A stretch of DNA of 64,000 bases from an uncultured Lachnospiraceae bacterium (GCA_902801585.1 CADCIU010000002.1:42784-106783), one strand, 5' to 3'; positions 50,301-59,061 are shown, counted from the first letter of the stretch. The notes: a model not told the origin generated them from the letters alone. Numbers and translations are program-made.

Positions 50301-51643
50301 AAACCGTAATTTTTATTCTCTCCGTATTCAACAGTGTAATCCGTACCCTCGGTGAGCGTTTTTTCGCCGATTTTTACCGTCGCGCCGGGTTTGATCTGCT
50401 TCCCGGTATAAATAAAACTATCATAGTCATTTTCTTTAAAGGCAAAGCCGCTAAGTGTTACAACAGCGCTATTAATATCTCTGCTTTCACATTGCTGCAT
50501 AAGGAAATCGATCGTACCATCGATCGTATTTATAACTTTATCGTGGTCACTGCTGTTAGTATATGTCAGGCTGTATTCCTCATCTGCTGAAGACGGACTC
50601 CCCCAGGATTCCAGTTCACTGTTGTAATGATCCTGAGAAGTGCTCTCTCCGTCAACAGTATATACTTTGATCATCTTTTTTAATGACGCATCATATTTCT
50701 CTTCCCACGATAAGGATTTTGCAAGTCCGAAACTGCTGCCTTCATATCCATAATAATAGTTGTAGCAGAAACTGTCTGCCACACCGTGCAGGAAGTAGGT
50801 TCCAAATGGATTATTGACAAAATAGACCTTTTGCGCACCGCCGTTCAGTCCATAAAGATAGTTTCCGTCCTGCAATAGGACTGCTCTTTGGCCGTCAAAT
50901 CCCCAAATATTGTAAATGTAGACATGATTCTCATAATTGTCTGTTTCGGCGTTTGTACGGACATGGAACGCCAAAAAGAGTTCCTCTACTCCATCATCAT
51001 TAAAATCGACCAATTTAAGAAATGACAGTCCTGTAAAGTGTTTCATTCCGGAGCTTGGTCCGTTGAGTTCTTCCGTTCCACCGTATTGAATGATGCACTC
51101 ATTCACAATATTCAAATAGTCGGCATATATATATCCACTCTCATCTACACCGTCCATATTGATCTTGTATTGAGCAGGCCCCGTATACTCATCAATATAA
51201 TCTGCCGCCGCTTCAGTCCCTTCTTCATCTGTGATGATCTCCTCAGTAACAGGCTCCTCTTCCTGTGACTGTGTTTTATCAGCCAAAGAAGATCCATTCA
51301 CAGCACCTTCTTCGTCTTCCGCAGCACTTTCTTCCGCAGTTTCCCCTTCTTCCTCCTCATCAGCCTCTGTCACTGCTTCACCGTCTGTATCTGCAGCAGA
51401 TTCTGATTCTTCTGTTTCACCCGAAGCGGACTCCTCCTCTGAAACCACAGCTTCGGCCCGGCCGTCTGCTTCCTCCGCTTCCTCAGATTCGTCCTTTGCT
51501 TCAGTACCGCCTGATTCTTCCTCAACAGTGATCTCTTCCGCGCTCTCCTCCGTTGTCTCCTGCGCGGCATAGACCGGCATGGGGATCATGTTTCCGATCG
51601 CCAATGCCAGACTCATCAAAATAGCGACAGCCCTTTTTTTCAT
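47351..51643 (-). CDS. Large secreted BspA-like leucine-rich-repeat protein with possible cysteine protease domain
   Basis: About 1430 residues. Signal peptide (KKRAVAILMSLALAIGNMIP, ends VYAA), then a very acidic Glu/Ala/Ser stretch to about 145. A calcium-like VDFNDDGVEELFLAFHV segment lies near 200; an Ig-like module (YTGKQIKPGATV) near 425; a fibronectin-like module near 490-570. Residues about 575-760 hold STGLCFGLSNLASCILYYD, KKSGHNIVALDI and RVYDCNFPGQD, spaced like the Cys/His/Asp of papain-fold enzymes. BspA-type LRR_5 repeats (for example CDSLVSVVIPEKVRYLGNYA) run about 1000-1280, then a further Ig-like and Fn3 modules ending SAVKSVKTK. No LPXTG or SLH anchor seen. ATG 51643 (GTG one codon earlier) with GGAGG upstream. 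Confidence 0.87.
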   Translation of the reverse strand: MKKRAVAILMSLALAIGNMIPMPVYAAQETTEESAEEITVEEESGGTEAKDESEEAEEADGRAEAVVSEEESASGETEESESAADTDGEAVTEADEEEEGETAEESAAEDEEGAVNGSSLADKTQSQEEEPVTEEIITDEEGTEAAADYIDEYTGPAQYKINMDGVDESGYIYADYLNIVNECIIQYGGTEELNGPSSGMKHFTGLSFLKLVDFNDDGVEELFLAFHVRTNAETDNYENHVYIYNIWGFDGQRAVLLQDGNYLYGLNGGAQKVYFVNNPFGTYFLHGVADSFCYNYYYGYEGSSFGLAKSLSWEEKYDASLKKMIKVYTVDGESTSQDHYNSELESWGSPSSADEEYSLTYTNSSDHDKVINTIDGTIDFLMQQCESRDINSAVVTLSGFAFKENDYDSFIYTGKQIKPGATVKIGEKTLTEGTDYTVEYGENKNYGFGTVTIRGMGDYTGHKDVRFKIVPKKVGNLKKSENACDPNNPDKNIGVKHRALEVTWDSQTDVDGYTIDYSDDDSFSDHAEIRVTEDVSTTAYTVEELERKKQLYVRVRAYKTVDGKKFCGEYSDVLSYQICSHLLVTDFWGFANEQRLISETTFQAFYPPAQAKLFAKDKGKNGSTGLCFGLSNLASCILYYDSFNVSPSDFGVDSLYDIKSFDQDPLAKHYICLTHTLEGVESYSDKNDLSLFLSKVEEYTEKGTEPVNFMVARVSFLTGKKKSGHNIVALDIAEKTSSQVKIRVYDCNFPGQDMYIYLYDDSGSGNYDSWKYESGTSELGTLEGDSLNTDKGGVDNDYLRVFNSVNMLPLLLELANDDGSHQNYDLYQHWMMTMLRHPEDKDNSFWRYVLDTFRAEEIESIGTEQDNDEGNAYDSCWVPKTEDETLNIEGVPAGTELNLAGNYHSVTITVSEECDLKIWLPETGEGEVEVTSDQGTDVQVVFQDFDDDGLESKKTFTESVEAGSSVEIVKNVGDSDYAAAGDLNETVSWHLDENGILSVLGKGKIPNSAGSEWQDYRDDIYKIVIENGITSVGDDAFRDCKSCQSVSIPESVDNIGARAFLGCSALEDLDWPKSPILGRIGDEAFLDCDSLVSVVIPEKVRYLGNYAFARCDHLKSVTIPDTVVESGNYLFAENDSLEDVRMGSLMRRNMRVFVGVESGRIEYFPPEGLFSNCPSLKIVTIPEEHKEVGVCEYENCENLQSITLPKTLKEIKDNAFKNCKNLATVIFNGTKEEWKALSFGSGNYYLKRLKVKCSDGYLKLVSALQITLPKTAYPYTGKAITPAVTLKSGSITLKNGTHYTVKYTNNTKVGTATITITGKGAYWGTVKKTFKIYPKGTSIVSLTPGSKQFTVKWNKQATQTTGYQIQCCTDKTFKSGVKIVTVNGTAYTSRKVTVSKSKTTYYVRMRTFKKNASGALYYSGWSAVKSVKTK

Positions 51644-51760
51644 CACAAATTACCTCCGGGTGTGTACATCCTGATAACACTGATTTTAGCATTATAACGA
51701 CCGGTTGACACTAAAAACAGCCGAACTGTTCTCAAAATACGACCGGCATTTCCCGCCGCT

Positions 51761-51799
51761 AAAAAGACCCCGCCCCGGGAAATCACTCCCGGTGCGGGG
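51761..51799 (-). terminator. Terminator of the oligopeptide transporter operon
   Basis: CCCCGCCCCGGGA (51768-51780) with TCCCGGTGCGGGG (51787-51799), then a U-run on the minus strand (51765-51761). Confidence 0.88.
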
Positions 51800-51825
51800 C
51801 CCCCGATCAAATGTCGGAAATCCGC

Positions 51826-52653
51826 TCACTGCGCAGCCGCCAGCAGCTGCTTCGTATATTCTTCTTTGGGATTGTCGTAGACTTCGTCCACCGGTCCCTG
51901 CTCCACAATTCTGCCCTTCTTCATGACAAGGACTCTGTCGCAGAGCTGATAAACGACGTTGAGGTCGTGCGAAATGAAGAGATAGCTCAGATCCAGCTCT
52001 TCCCGCAGGTCGCGAAGAAGCTGCAGGATCTGCGCCTGGATCGTCACATCCAGCGCCGAGACCGGCTCGTCCGCAATGATAAAGCGCGGCCTCCGGATGA
52101 GGGCAGCCGCTATGCTCACTCTCTGCCGCTGCCCGCCGGACAGTTCCGAGGGCTTGGCGCGAAGGCATTCTTCCGGCAGTTCCACTCTGGCTAACATGTC
52201 GCGGACGCGGCGTTTTCTCTCCGCCTCATCATATTTGCCGAAAACGCGCAGAGGCTCTTCCAATGACCACTCGACCGTATACGCCGGGTTCAGCGAACTG
52301 TAAGGGTCCTGGAAGATGATCTGCGGGCGCTTGGTGTGGTGAATGATCTTGCCCTCTTCAGGCTGCGCCATGCCGAGGATCATTTTGGCCAGCGTCGATT
52401 TTCCGGTTCCGCTCTCTCCCACAAGCCCCATGATCTCGCCGTGGCGGATATTGAAATCCACGTCGTAGAGGACCTGCTGGTATTTGCCCCTGCCGAAAAG
52501 CCCGGGCGTGCGATAGCCGCCGCTCACATGGCTGACTTCGAGGACGAGCGGATGGTCTTCTGATGCCTGGGCCGCTTCTTCAACGGATTCGATCCCCAGC
52601 ACAGGTGCGATCGATTCCACAATATCGTCGATCCGATCGATGTTATCACCCAT
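51826..52653 (-). CDS. Oligopeptide ABC transporter ATPase (Opp/DppF-type)
   Basis: About 275 residues. Walker [21 protein letters not shown]-loop [12 protein letters not shown], signature [19 protein letters not shown], Walker [13 protein letters not shown], switch [11 protein letters not shown]-terminal segment [25 protein letters not shown] matches the oligopeptide ATPase family. ATG 52653 has AGGGAGGTGAGCAGA and overlaps the OppD-like gene by 8 bp; an earlier in-frame ATG lies inside that gene. Energises peptide import with its OppD-like partner; last gene of the operon. Confidence 0.93.
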   Translation of the reverse strand: MGDNIDRIDDIVESIAPVLGIESVEEAAQASEDHPLVLEVSHVSGGYRTPGLFGRGKYQQVLYDVDFNIRHGEIMGLVGESGTGKSTLAKMILGMAQPEEGKIIHHTKRPQIIFQDPYSSLNPAYTVEWSLEEPLRVFGKYDEAERKRRVRDMLARVELPEECLRAKPSELSGGQRQRVSIAAALIRRPRFIIADEPVSALDVTIQAQILQLLRDLREELDLSYLFISHDLNVVYQLCDRVLVMKKGRIVEQGPVDEVYDNPKEEYTKQLLAAAQ

Positions 52654-53554
52654 TCTGCTCACCTCCCTTCGCCGTATCCGATTTGGTTCCACCGGTTTCG
52701 GCAGCAGGTACCGCACCGTCTGTATCTGCTTCCGTTTCCGCGGCCCTCATTCTCTCCTCCGCATTCTTTCTGGCGATCACTTTCACTCTCGCCGGAATGC
52801 ATTCGATCAGGTGCTTCGTATAGGGGTGCTGCGGGCGGAAGAAAACGTCATCTGTCCTTCCCTCTTCCACAATGACGCCTTTCTGCATGACAGCGACGCG
52901 CTTGCAGAGCTTGCGCACGACGTTGAGATTGTGGGAGATGAAGAGCATGGACATGCCGTGCTTTTTGTTGAGCTTCTCGAGGAGCTTGAGGATCTGCGCC
53001 TGGATCGTCACATCCAGCGCGGTCGTGGGCTCGTCCAGAAGCAGAAGGCTCGGACGGCTAATGATCGCCGCTGCGATCATGGATCTCTGCAGCATACCGC
53101 CGGAGAGCTCGTGGGGGTACTTGTCGTAGACCGCTTCGGGGTCCGAAAGCTCCACATCGGTCAGTGCCTGGATCGCTCTCCTTTTGCGCTCTTCGGGACT
53201 CATATCGGTATGAACGGTCAGGACTTCCTCGACCTGTTTGCCAACCTTCATCAGAGGGTCCATGGCGCTCATGGGTTCCTGGAAGACGACACCGATCTTG
53301 CAGCCCTGAACTTTTCTAAGGAGAGCACGATTAGCATGGAGCATATCCTCGCCGTCAACAAGGATATCCCCTCTGTACTCGCATTTCTTGCGGGGAAGAA
53401 GCCCCGCGATGCTCATCGCCGTGACGGATTTTCCGGAGCCGGATTCACCGACCAGTCCGAGGATCTCCCCGTCCCGGATCGTAAAGCTCACGCCTGCCAC
53501 AGCTTCTCTGTCTCTGTTATAAAATTTTACATGGAGATCTCTGACTTCCAGCAT
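52646..53554 (-). CDS. Oligopeptide ABC transporter ATPase (Opp/DppD-type)
   Basis: 302 residues. Walker [22 protein letters not shown]-loop [14 protein letters not shown], signature [19 protein letters not shown], Walker [12 protein letters not shown], switch [11 protein letters not shown]. The C-terminus has the [12 protein letters not shown] stretch of oligopeptide ATPases followed by a variable Ala/Glu tail. Overlaps the OppC-like stop by 1 bp. Partner of the OppF-like ATPase. Confidence 0.94.
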   Translation of the reverse strand: MLEVRDLHVKFYNRDREAVAGVSFTIRDGEILGLVGESGSGKSVTAMSIAGLLPRKKCEYRGDILVDGEDMLHANRALLRKVQGCKIGVVFQEPMSAMDPLMKVGKQVEEVLTVHTDMSPEERKRRAIQALTDVELSDPEAVYDKYPHELSGGMLQRSMIAAAIISRPSLLLLDEPTTALDVTIQAQILKLLEKLNKKHGMSMLFISHNLNVVRKLCKRVAVMQKGVIVEEGRTDDVFFRPQHPYTKHLIECIPARVKVIARKNAEERMRAAETEADTDGAVPAAETGGTKSDTAKGGEQNG

Positions 53555-54363
53555 CAGTCCACCTCCTTATTTCTGCGCTGCAGCCCTTCACCGATCAGGC
53601 CTACGCCGAAGACTAAGAGCGCGATCACGCTTCCGACGCTGAGTGCGTACCAGGGCGCCGACTTGAACATGCCCTGCGCCTCGGCGAGCATGTACCCCAT
53701 GGAGACGTCCGGAGGGGTCACGCCGATTCCCAGAAAGCTCATGCTGGCTTCCGCGAGCACCGCGTTGTTAAAGCCGATGGTGAGCGCCGGCAGGAGCACA
53801 TGGAATGTATTGGGCAGCATATGGACAAGAAGGATCCTTAGGCTGCTCGCTCCCATAAGGCGCGCGCTGGTGATATAGTTGACTTCCCGCTGGGAAGCAA
53901 ATGCCGTTCTCGTCACACGTGCATAACTGGGTATGAATACGATCCCCAGCGCAATAACGACATTGTGTTTGCCGGGACCCAGAATACTGATAATGACCAG
54001 AGCGAGCAGGATACTCGGGAAAGCGGTCAATGCGTCGTTGATCCGCATCAGGATCTCATCTGCGATACCTCCGAAATACCCGGTCACTGCGCCGATAATG
54101 GTTCCGATACCGCCTCCGATCACGATGGTCATCACCGCAATCACCAGTGTTGTTCCGGATCCCTGCATGACTCGGCTGAAAATATCTCTTCCGAATTTGT
54201 CAGTCCCGAACAGGTGCGCGAGACTGGGACCCTGAAGCTTTGCAGAGCTCATTTTCGTAGGGTTATAGGGGGTATAGAACCGCCCGATGATGATCCATAA
54301 AATGATCACACTTGTAAGCAGAATTCCTGCGATCAGGTAGCCGTTCAGTTTAGTCTTTTTCAT
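53554..54363 (-). CDS. Oligopeptide ABC transporter permease (Opp/DppC-type)
   Basis: 269 residues. N-terminal helix (YLIAGILLTSVIILWIIIG), the family PYNPTKMSSAKLQGPSLAHL start before LFGTDKFGRDIFSRVMQGS, and the ATPase-docking motif TSARLMGASSLRILLVHMLP. Six membrane segments in total. ATG 54363 overlaps the OppB-like gene by 4 bp (ATGA). Forms the channel with the OppB-like permease. Confidence 0.95.
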   Translation of the reverse strand: MKKTKLNGYLIAGILLTSVIILWIIIGRFYTPYNPTKMSSAKLQGPSLAHLFGTDKFGRDIFSRVMQGSGTTLVIAVMTIVIGGGIGTIIGAVTGYFGGIADEILMRINDALTAFPSILLALVIISILGPGKHNVVIALGIVFIPSYARVTRTAFASQREVNYITSARLMGASSLRILLVHMLPNTFHVLLPALTIGFNNAVLAEASMSFLGIGVTPPDVSMGYMLAEAQGMFKSAPWYALSVGSVIALLVFGVGLIGEGLQRRNKEVD

Positions 54364-55310
54364 ACGCGGCCTCCCAATCTGAGACGGGGATCGATCTTTT
54401 GACCGATCAGGTCCGCTATGGTTCCCGACAGAATGACCCAGAAAGCGAGGATGACGACCAGCGCCTCCACGACCGGATAATCCCTGTTCGAGATCGATGC
54501 CACGAGAAAGCGCCCCATGCCCGGGATTCCGAATACCTGCTCCACGACGATGCTGCCGCCGACGATCTCCGCCATTGTCTGTCCCAGAAAAGTGATGGTC
54601 GGGACCAGCGAATTCTTCAGGACATGTTTTTTGAGGACTTCCGCTCTGTCACTTCCTCTGGAGATGGCCGTGCGTACATAATCCCGTTCCATCTCATTGA
54701 TGATCGTGCTCTTGAGCATTCTCACCGTCATCGCGATCCTTGGGATCGCTATACAGACTGCGGCAAAAAAGAGATAGCGGACAGCACCCGCCAAATCCTT
54801 TTCCATCTTGGGGAAGTCACCGGGAGTGAACCATTTAAGTATGATGCCGAACAGGTACGAGACCAGGATACTGAGAAAGAAAGCGGGGACGGCCATACAC
54901 AGCTGTCCGATCGTTGTCCTCACCCAGTCAAAGCGGCTGCCGGATTTCTGTGCGGAGCGAAGCCCCATAGGCAGAGAAAAGACGACAATGATCACAAAGC
55001 TGATCATAACCATCAGCAGTGTCACCTTGAGTTTGGGTATGATCAGGGCAGCTACCGGCTGTCTGTAGCTGTAGGAAATCCCTAGATTGCCGGAGAAGAA
55101 CCCCGTCAGCCAGCGAAAATACTGAACGATGAAGGGTTGGTCCAGTCCCAGCTGCTGCCTCAAAAGTGCCAGTCTCTCCGGTGTTGCGTTGGTCCCGAGG
55201 ATCGCCTGTGCCGGATCGCCCGAGATCATGTGGAAGGCGGCAAAAGCCAGAAAAGACACCATGATCATGGTGATAATAAGCGCCAGAATGCGGCGCAATA
55301 CGTATTTCAA
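54360..55310 (-). CDS. Oligopeptide ABC transporter permease (Opp/DppB-type), TTG start
   Basis: 316 residues, six membrane segments. Starts TTG at 55310 with AAAGGGG eight nt upstream; the N-terminus KYVLRRILALIITMIMVSFLA is standard. Has SGDPAQAILGTNATPERLALL after the first helix, and the ATPase-docking loop RTAISRGSDRAEVLKKHVLK, then PTITFLGQTMAEIVGGSIVVE. 180 bp separate it from the substrate-binding protein gene; a terminator hairpin lies in that gap. Confidence 0.94.
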   Translation of the reverse strand: MKYVLRRILALIITMIMVSFLAFAAFHMISGDPAQAILGTNATPERLALLRQQLGLDQPFIVQYFRWLTGFFSGNLGISYSYRQPVAALIIPKLKVTLLMVMISFVIIVVFSLPMGLRSAQKSGSRFDWVRTTIGQLCMAVPAFFLSILVSYLFGIILKWFTPGDFPKMEKDLAGAVRYLFFAAVCIAIPRIAMTVRMLKSTIINEMERDYVRTAISRGSDRAEVLKKHVLKNSLVPTITFLGQTMAEIVGGSIVVEQVFGIPGMGRFLVASISNRDYPVVEALVVILAFWVILSGTIADLIGQKIDPRLRLGGRV

Positions 55311-55422
55311 ATCTGCGGCCCCTTTCTATCGTATTTGGATATGCTGTCCTGCCGGATCCATGTATAGCCCGCAGGCAGCCGTGCTGCCGTAAAGATCGTG
55401 CTGAGTAATAACAAATAAAGAA

Positions 55423-55455
55423 GGCGCAGCAATAAGAAAACCCTATTGCTGCGCC
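55423..55455 (-). terminator. Terminator or attenuator after the binding-protein gene
   Basis: GGCGCAGCAATA (55423-55434) with TATTGCTGCGCC (55444-55455), then a T-rich tail on the minus strand. It lies within the operon, so partial read-through into the permease genes is expected. Confidence 0.85.
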
Positions 55456-55490
55456 GTTCCATCAGCTCTGTCTCACAAAGACTGTCTGCG

Positions 55491-57077
55491 TCACTGCCAT
55501 TTCAGCGTGGAAACGTCCAGAACATACAGAGGATAGAATGTAAGGCCTGTGAGTCCCTTGCGCACGGCTACAAGATCCGCCATATCCTGGATATAGACGC
55601 TTGCCGCGTGCTCGGTCAGGTTCTTCTCCATCTCTTTGTAGATCCCTACCTGCTCCGCATCATCATAGCACTTGATCGCCTGCTCAAAGAGAGCGTCATA
55701 GTCAGCATTATTGTAATTGATGAAGTTGTTGCCTGCATCGGATTTGAATCTCTCCAGAAGGCTTCTTGCTGTCAGCGGGTCTGCCGTAAGGCCGATCACT
55801 GTAGCCTCGAAGTTTCTTCCGGTATAGGTGTCCTCCAGCCATGTGTTCCACTCGACCTTGTTGAGGGTCGCGTTGATGCCGACTTCCTTGAGCTGCTCGG
55901 CGATGACCTCTGCCGTATCGCAGTGAGGCTGGTAGTTGGCCGGAACCGTGATGACCATATCAAATCCATCAGGATAACCTGCCTGAGCCAGAAGCTCCTT
56001 GGCCTTGGCTGTGTCGGGCTTGTAGTAATCCGTGAGGCTCTCGTCATAATACTTCGTGAATGCAGGGAATACGTTGGATCCGATCGGGAATCCGTAGCCG
56101 TCGAACGCCATATCAAGGACGCCCTGTCTGTCCACTGCATAGCAGAGTGCCTGACGAACCTGCTCGTTGTCAAAAGGTGCCTTCGCATTGTTGAGGTAGA
56201 GTGCCTGAACCAGGTTCATTGTGCCCTGCTCAATATTGAAGTTGTCCTTGTTCAGTTCTGCCGTCTGTGTGCTGGTCAGGTGAGAGACCAGATCCAGTGC
56301 ACCGCTCTCCAGGCCCATGATCAGGCCTTCCACGTTCTCATTGATCTTGTAGGTAACTTTGTCGATATTAGCGGGAGTTCCCCAGTAATCGGCAAATTTC
56401 TCAAGTTCCACAGACTCCTGTGCTGTGCGGGAAACGAATTTATAAGGGCCGGTACCGATCGGCGCCGTGTCCTGTTTGTCATAATCAGCGGGAATGATCG
56501 CCAGCGTGAGCAGGGACATCAATTCTGTGTTGGGCTCGGAGAGCGTCATCACAAGTTTGTTGTCGCCGTCTTTCTCAAGGCTCTCAATGCAGGCCAGACC
56601 GGTCGAAGTCTGGGGGTTGACATTGGGATCCTCCTTGCAGCGCTGGATGGAATAGATGACATCGTCAAGATCCACAGCATCACCGTTGTGGAACTTCACG
56701 CCGTCGCGAAGGGTAAACGTATAGACGAGACCGTCATCCGATACCTGCACTTCCGATGCCACTGCGGGAATGGTATCGCCGTTGGAATCATATTTGACAA
56801 GTCCCTCGAAAACATTGAACATGACTTCTTTGGTGCCTGCTGCCACTGTGTAGTGGGGATCCAGGCTCTGGTCCAGATCCTGAGGGATGCCGATGACGAT
56901 CTCATTGTCCTTGGCCCTCTGGGTCTGCTCTGCAGGTGCCGCCTCTGCCTCTGCAGCAGCTTCCGTACCTGCCTCAGGTGCAGCGCCGCTGCCCTGTGAA
57001 GCACCTTTACCGCAGCCTGTGAGAAGTGCTCCCACCATGCTTACAGCAAGGATTCCTGCCAGTATTCTCTTTTTCAT
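55491..57077 (-). CDS. Oligopeptide ABC transporter substrate-binding lipoprotein
   Basis: About 528 residues. Signal peptide LAGILAVSMVGALLTGCGKG with lipobox LTGC, then an Ala/Glu/Pro linker. The SBP_bac_5 fold shows QDLDQSLDPHYTVAAG, GLVYTFTLRDGVKFHNGD, NDKQ-like PIGTGPYKFVSR and a final YILPLYVLD-type end (YPLYVLDVSTLKWQ). Binds a peptide (or related ligand) outside the cell for the permease. ATG 57077 has AAAGGAGAGCTT. Strong promoter upstream. The hairpin after it would keep its expression higher than the channel genes. Confidence 0.95.
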   Translation of the reverse strand: MKKRILAGILAVSMVGALLTGCGKGASQGSGAAPEAGTEAAAEAEAAPAEQTQRAKDNEIVIGIPQDLDQSLDPHYTVAAGTKEVMFNVFEGLVKYDSNGDTIPAVASEVQVSDDGLVYTFTLRDGVKFHNGDAVDLDDVIYSIQRCKEDPNVNPQTSTGLACIESLEKDGDNKLVMTLSEPNTELMSLLTLAIIPADYDKQDTAPIGTGPYKFVSRTAQESVELEKFADYWGTPANIDKVTYKINENVEGLIMGLESGALDLVSHLTSTQTAELNKDNFNIEQGTMNLVQALYLNNAKAPFDNEQVRQALCYAVDRQGVLDMAFDGYGFPIGSNVFPAFTKYYDESLTDYYKPDTAKAKELLAQAGYPDGFDMVITVPANYQPHCDTAEVIAEQLKEVGINATLNKVEWNTWLEDTYTGRNFEATVIGLTADPLTARSLLERFKSDAGNNFINYNNADYDALFEQAIKCYDDAEQVGIYKEMEKNLTEHAASVYIQDMADLVAVRKGLTGLTFYPLYVLDVSTLKWQ

Positions 57078-57152
57078 AAGCTCTCCTTTCATCACTGCTC
57101 CCCTTTTCGGGAGTCAATGTGGGGCATCATGCCCGAGTTGTCTGCCTTGACC

Positions 57153-57181
57153 ATTGTATTTCATAGCAGATCATTTTACAA
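57153..57181 (-). promoter_or_regulatory. Promoter of the oligopeptide transporter operon
   Basis: TTGTAA (57181-57176), exact 17-bp spacer, TACAAT (57158-57153) on the minus strand, about 70 bp upstream of the leader hairpins (GGGCAT-GAT-GCCC and CTCCC-GAAAA-GGGGAG) that precede the gene. Confidence 0.65.
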
Positions 57182-57251
57182 GAAGCGTATTAGTTTTCGA
57201 GCAATTTGATGTGTGATTTTTTTGTGTTTTGTAAGACCTGCAGAAAGATAT

Positions 57252-57279
57252 GCGGCCGAACATGCCGCCATGCTATAAT
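57252..57279 (+). promoter_or_regulatory. Extended -10 promoter and small palindrome before the aminopeptidase gene
   Basis: TATAAT at 57274-57279 preceded by TGC (extended -10), with GCGGC (57252-57256) and GCCGC (57264-57268) forming a palindrome where the -35 would lie. No good -35 is visible. Confidence 0.5.
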
Positions 57280-57318
57280 GGAGCAAACAGCAATCGATAA
57301 CGGAGGCTAGTGTGAATT

Positions 57319-58749
57319 ATGACAGACAAGACAATACAGCAGACAGACCCTTCGATTTCAACCGTTCCGGCAGTCAGCGTGATCAACGAAGAACTTCTGG
57401 ATTTTCTGGAGCAGTGTCCCACACCCTATCACACGGCGGATACGATCCGGAAGACCCTTCTCGATGTAGGTTATAAGGAACTGCACGAGTCGTCCTCTTG
57501 GACTCTCAAGAGGGGCGGACACTATTTTGTCATGCGGGGCGGTTCCTCGATCATCGCTTTTCGGGTCCCTTATTCCCTGCCGGCAGGATTTATGATCGCC
57601 GCGAGCCACAGCGACAGTCCCGCACTCAAGATCAAGGTCAATCCCGAGATGAAGGGCAGCGGTTATATCCGGCTTAATATTGAAAAGTACGGCGGTGTGC
57701 TGATGCAGTCCTGGTTCGACCGCCCTCTCTCCGTCGCCGGCCGGGTCATTGTGCGCACCGACCGCGGCGTGAAGGCCAAACTTGTCTGTATCGACCGCGA
57801 CCTTCTCATGATCCCCCGCCTGGCCATTCATATGGACAGGAAGCAGAATGAGGGCCAGGCGATCAATCCCCAAACGGATCTGCTGCCCATTTTGGGACAG
57901 GATGCACGGGATTCTGCTGCTGACGGCCCGAAAGACGGCGCTTCCGCTTTTATGTCCATAGTCGCCGATGCGGCAGGATGTGACCTCAAAGACCTCATCG
58001 GTCACGATCTCTTCCTGTATGTCCGCGGCCGCGGCACAATCTGGGGGGCCGGCAGGGAATTCGTGTCAGGGGGACATATCGACGACCTGCAGTGCACGTT
58101 CGCCAATCTCAGTGGATTCTTCTCCGCGCAGGAATCGGATTCCGTACCGGTCTTCGCGGTCTTCGACAACGAAGAGATCGGATCCCGCACGAGACAGGGC
58201 GCGGACTCCACTTTTTTGACCGATGTACTCCACAGGATCAGTCTCTCCCTGTCCTGGAGCAGCGAGCAGTTCCTGACCGCCGCCTCCAATTCTTTCCTGA
58301 TCAGCTCAGACAACGCGCACGCCCTGCATCCCAACTATGCGGACAAGGCGGATCCCGTGAACAGGCCCCAGATCAATCAGGGCATCGTGATCAAATACAG
58401 CGCTGTCCAGCGCTATTCCACCGATGCGGTTTCCGCGGCCATCTTCAAGGAGATCTGCCGCAAGGCAAATGTCCCGTTCCAGGAATACACGAACCGCTCC
58501 GACATCACGGGCGGCTCCACACTCGGGCACATTTCCACAGCCCACTTCTCGATCCCGACCGCCGATGTCGGCCTGCCGCAGCTGTCCATGCATTCCTCTT
58601 TCGAGACAGCGGGGACCAAAGATACCGCCTATCTGGTACGGGCGGCCGAGACTTTCTTCTCCAGCACGCTGCGCGACAAGGGGAACGGGAATTATGAACT
58701 GTACCAGGGGACTGCTCCTGTTTCACCGGATGAAGTCCGCGAAATATAA
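57319..58749 (+). CDS. apeB: M18 family aminopeptidase
   Basis: 476 residues, normal for cytosolic aspartyl/M18 aminopeptidases that trim N-terminal residues with two zinc ions. Motifs: MIAASHSDSPALKIK (zinc His), FVSGGHIDDLQCTF (bridging Asp), VFDNEEIGSRTRQGA (catalytic Glu and ligand), SSDNAHALHPNYADK and LPQLSMHSSFE (last His ligand). ATG 57319 lies 12 nt after GGAGG. Transcribed alone, opposite to the oligopeptide importer, so together they fit peptide uptake and degradation, an inference from position. Confidence 0.96.
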   Translation: MTDKTIQQTDPSISTVPAVSVINEELLDFLEQCPTPYHTADTIRKTLLDVGYKELHESSSWTLKRGGHYFVMRGGSSIIAFRVPYSLPAGFMIAASHSDSPALKIKVNPEMKGSGYIRLNIEKYGGVLMQSWFDRPLSVAGRVIVRTDRGVKAKLVCIDRDLLMIPRLAIHMDRKQNEGQAINPQTDLLPILGQDARDSAADGPKDGASAFMSIVADAAGCDLKDLIGHDLFLYVRGRGTIWGAGREFVSGGHIDDLQCTFANLSGFFSAQESDSVPVFAVFDNEEIGSRTRQGADSTFLTDVLHRISLSLSWSSEQFLTAASNSFLISSDNAHALHPNYADKADPVNRPQINQGIVIKYSAVQRYSTDAVSAAIFKEICRKANVPFQEYTNRSDITGGSTLGHISTAHFSIPTADVGLPQLSMHSSFETAGTKDTAYLVRAAETFFSSTLRDKGNGNYELYQGTAPVSPDEVREI

Positions 58750-58755
58750 AAGACA

Positions 58756-58794
58756 ATGCCGGCCGGGAGATCTACGCCATCTCCCGGCCGGCAT
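58756..58794 (+). terminator. Terminator of apeB
   Basis: ATGCCGGCCGGGAGAT (58756-58771), 7-nt loop, ATCTCCCGGCCGGCAT (58779-58794), a perfect 16-bp stem followed by TCTTATTT. Confidence 0.9.
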
Positions 58795-58814
58795 TCTTAT
58801 TTAGCGCGTATATT

Positions 58815-58846
58815 CACAAAAAGAGCTGCATCTCTGATGCAGCTCT
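58815..58846 (-). terminator. Terminator of the tRNA-Gly pair
   Basis: AGAGCTGCATC (58822-58832), loop TCT, GATGCAGCTCT (58836-58846), followed on the minus strand by a U-run ending near 58815. Confidence 0.88.
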
Positions 58847-58852
58847 TCCATA

Positions 58853-58925
58853 AGCGATAGACGAGGCTCGAACTCGCGACCTCCACCTTGGCAAGGTGGC
58901 GTACTACCAACTGTACTACTATCGC
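58853..58925 (-). tRNA. tRNA-Gly (anticodon GCC), copy 2
   Basis: Minus strand: acceptor GCGATAG/CTATCGC, D stem GTAC/GTAC, anticodon stem CCACC/GGTGG around TTGCCAA (anticodon GCC), T-loop TTCGAGC, discriminator T. CCA not encoded. Identical in sequence to the upstream copy, 46 bp away; both share one promoter. Confidence 0.95.
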
Positions 58926-58971
58926 AAATATGCAGTTAATGATCGGAATCTTGTTAAATTCGATTCATCAG

Positions 58972-59044
58972 AGCGATAGACGAGGCTCGAACTCGCGACC
59001 TCCACCTTGGCAAGGTGGCGTACTACCAACTGTACTACTATCGC
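58972..59044 (-). tRNA. tRNA-Gly (anticodon GCC), copy 1
   Basis: Same cloverleaf and same 73-nt sequence as the second copy. It is the promoter-proximal gene of the pair. Confidence 0.95.
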
Positions 59045-59061
59045 ATTTGCTAACCGCTTTT

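Noticed and set aside
55446..56999. 517-codon plus-strand frame
   Set aside because: Antisense to the peptide-binding protein gene and begins within its terminator; no recognisable domains.
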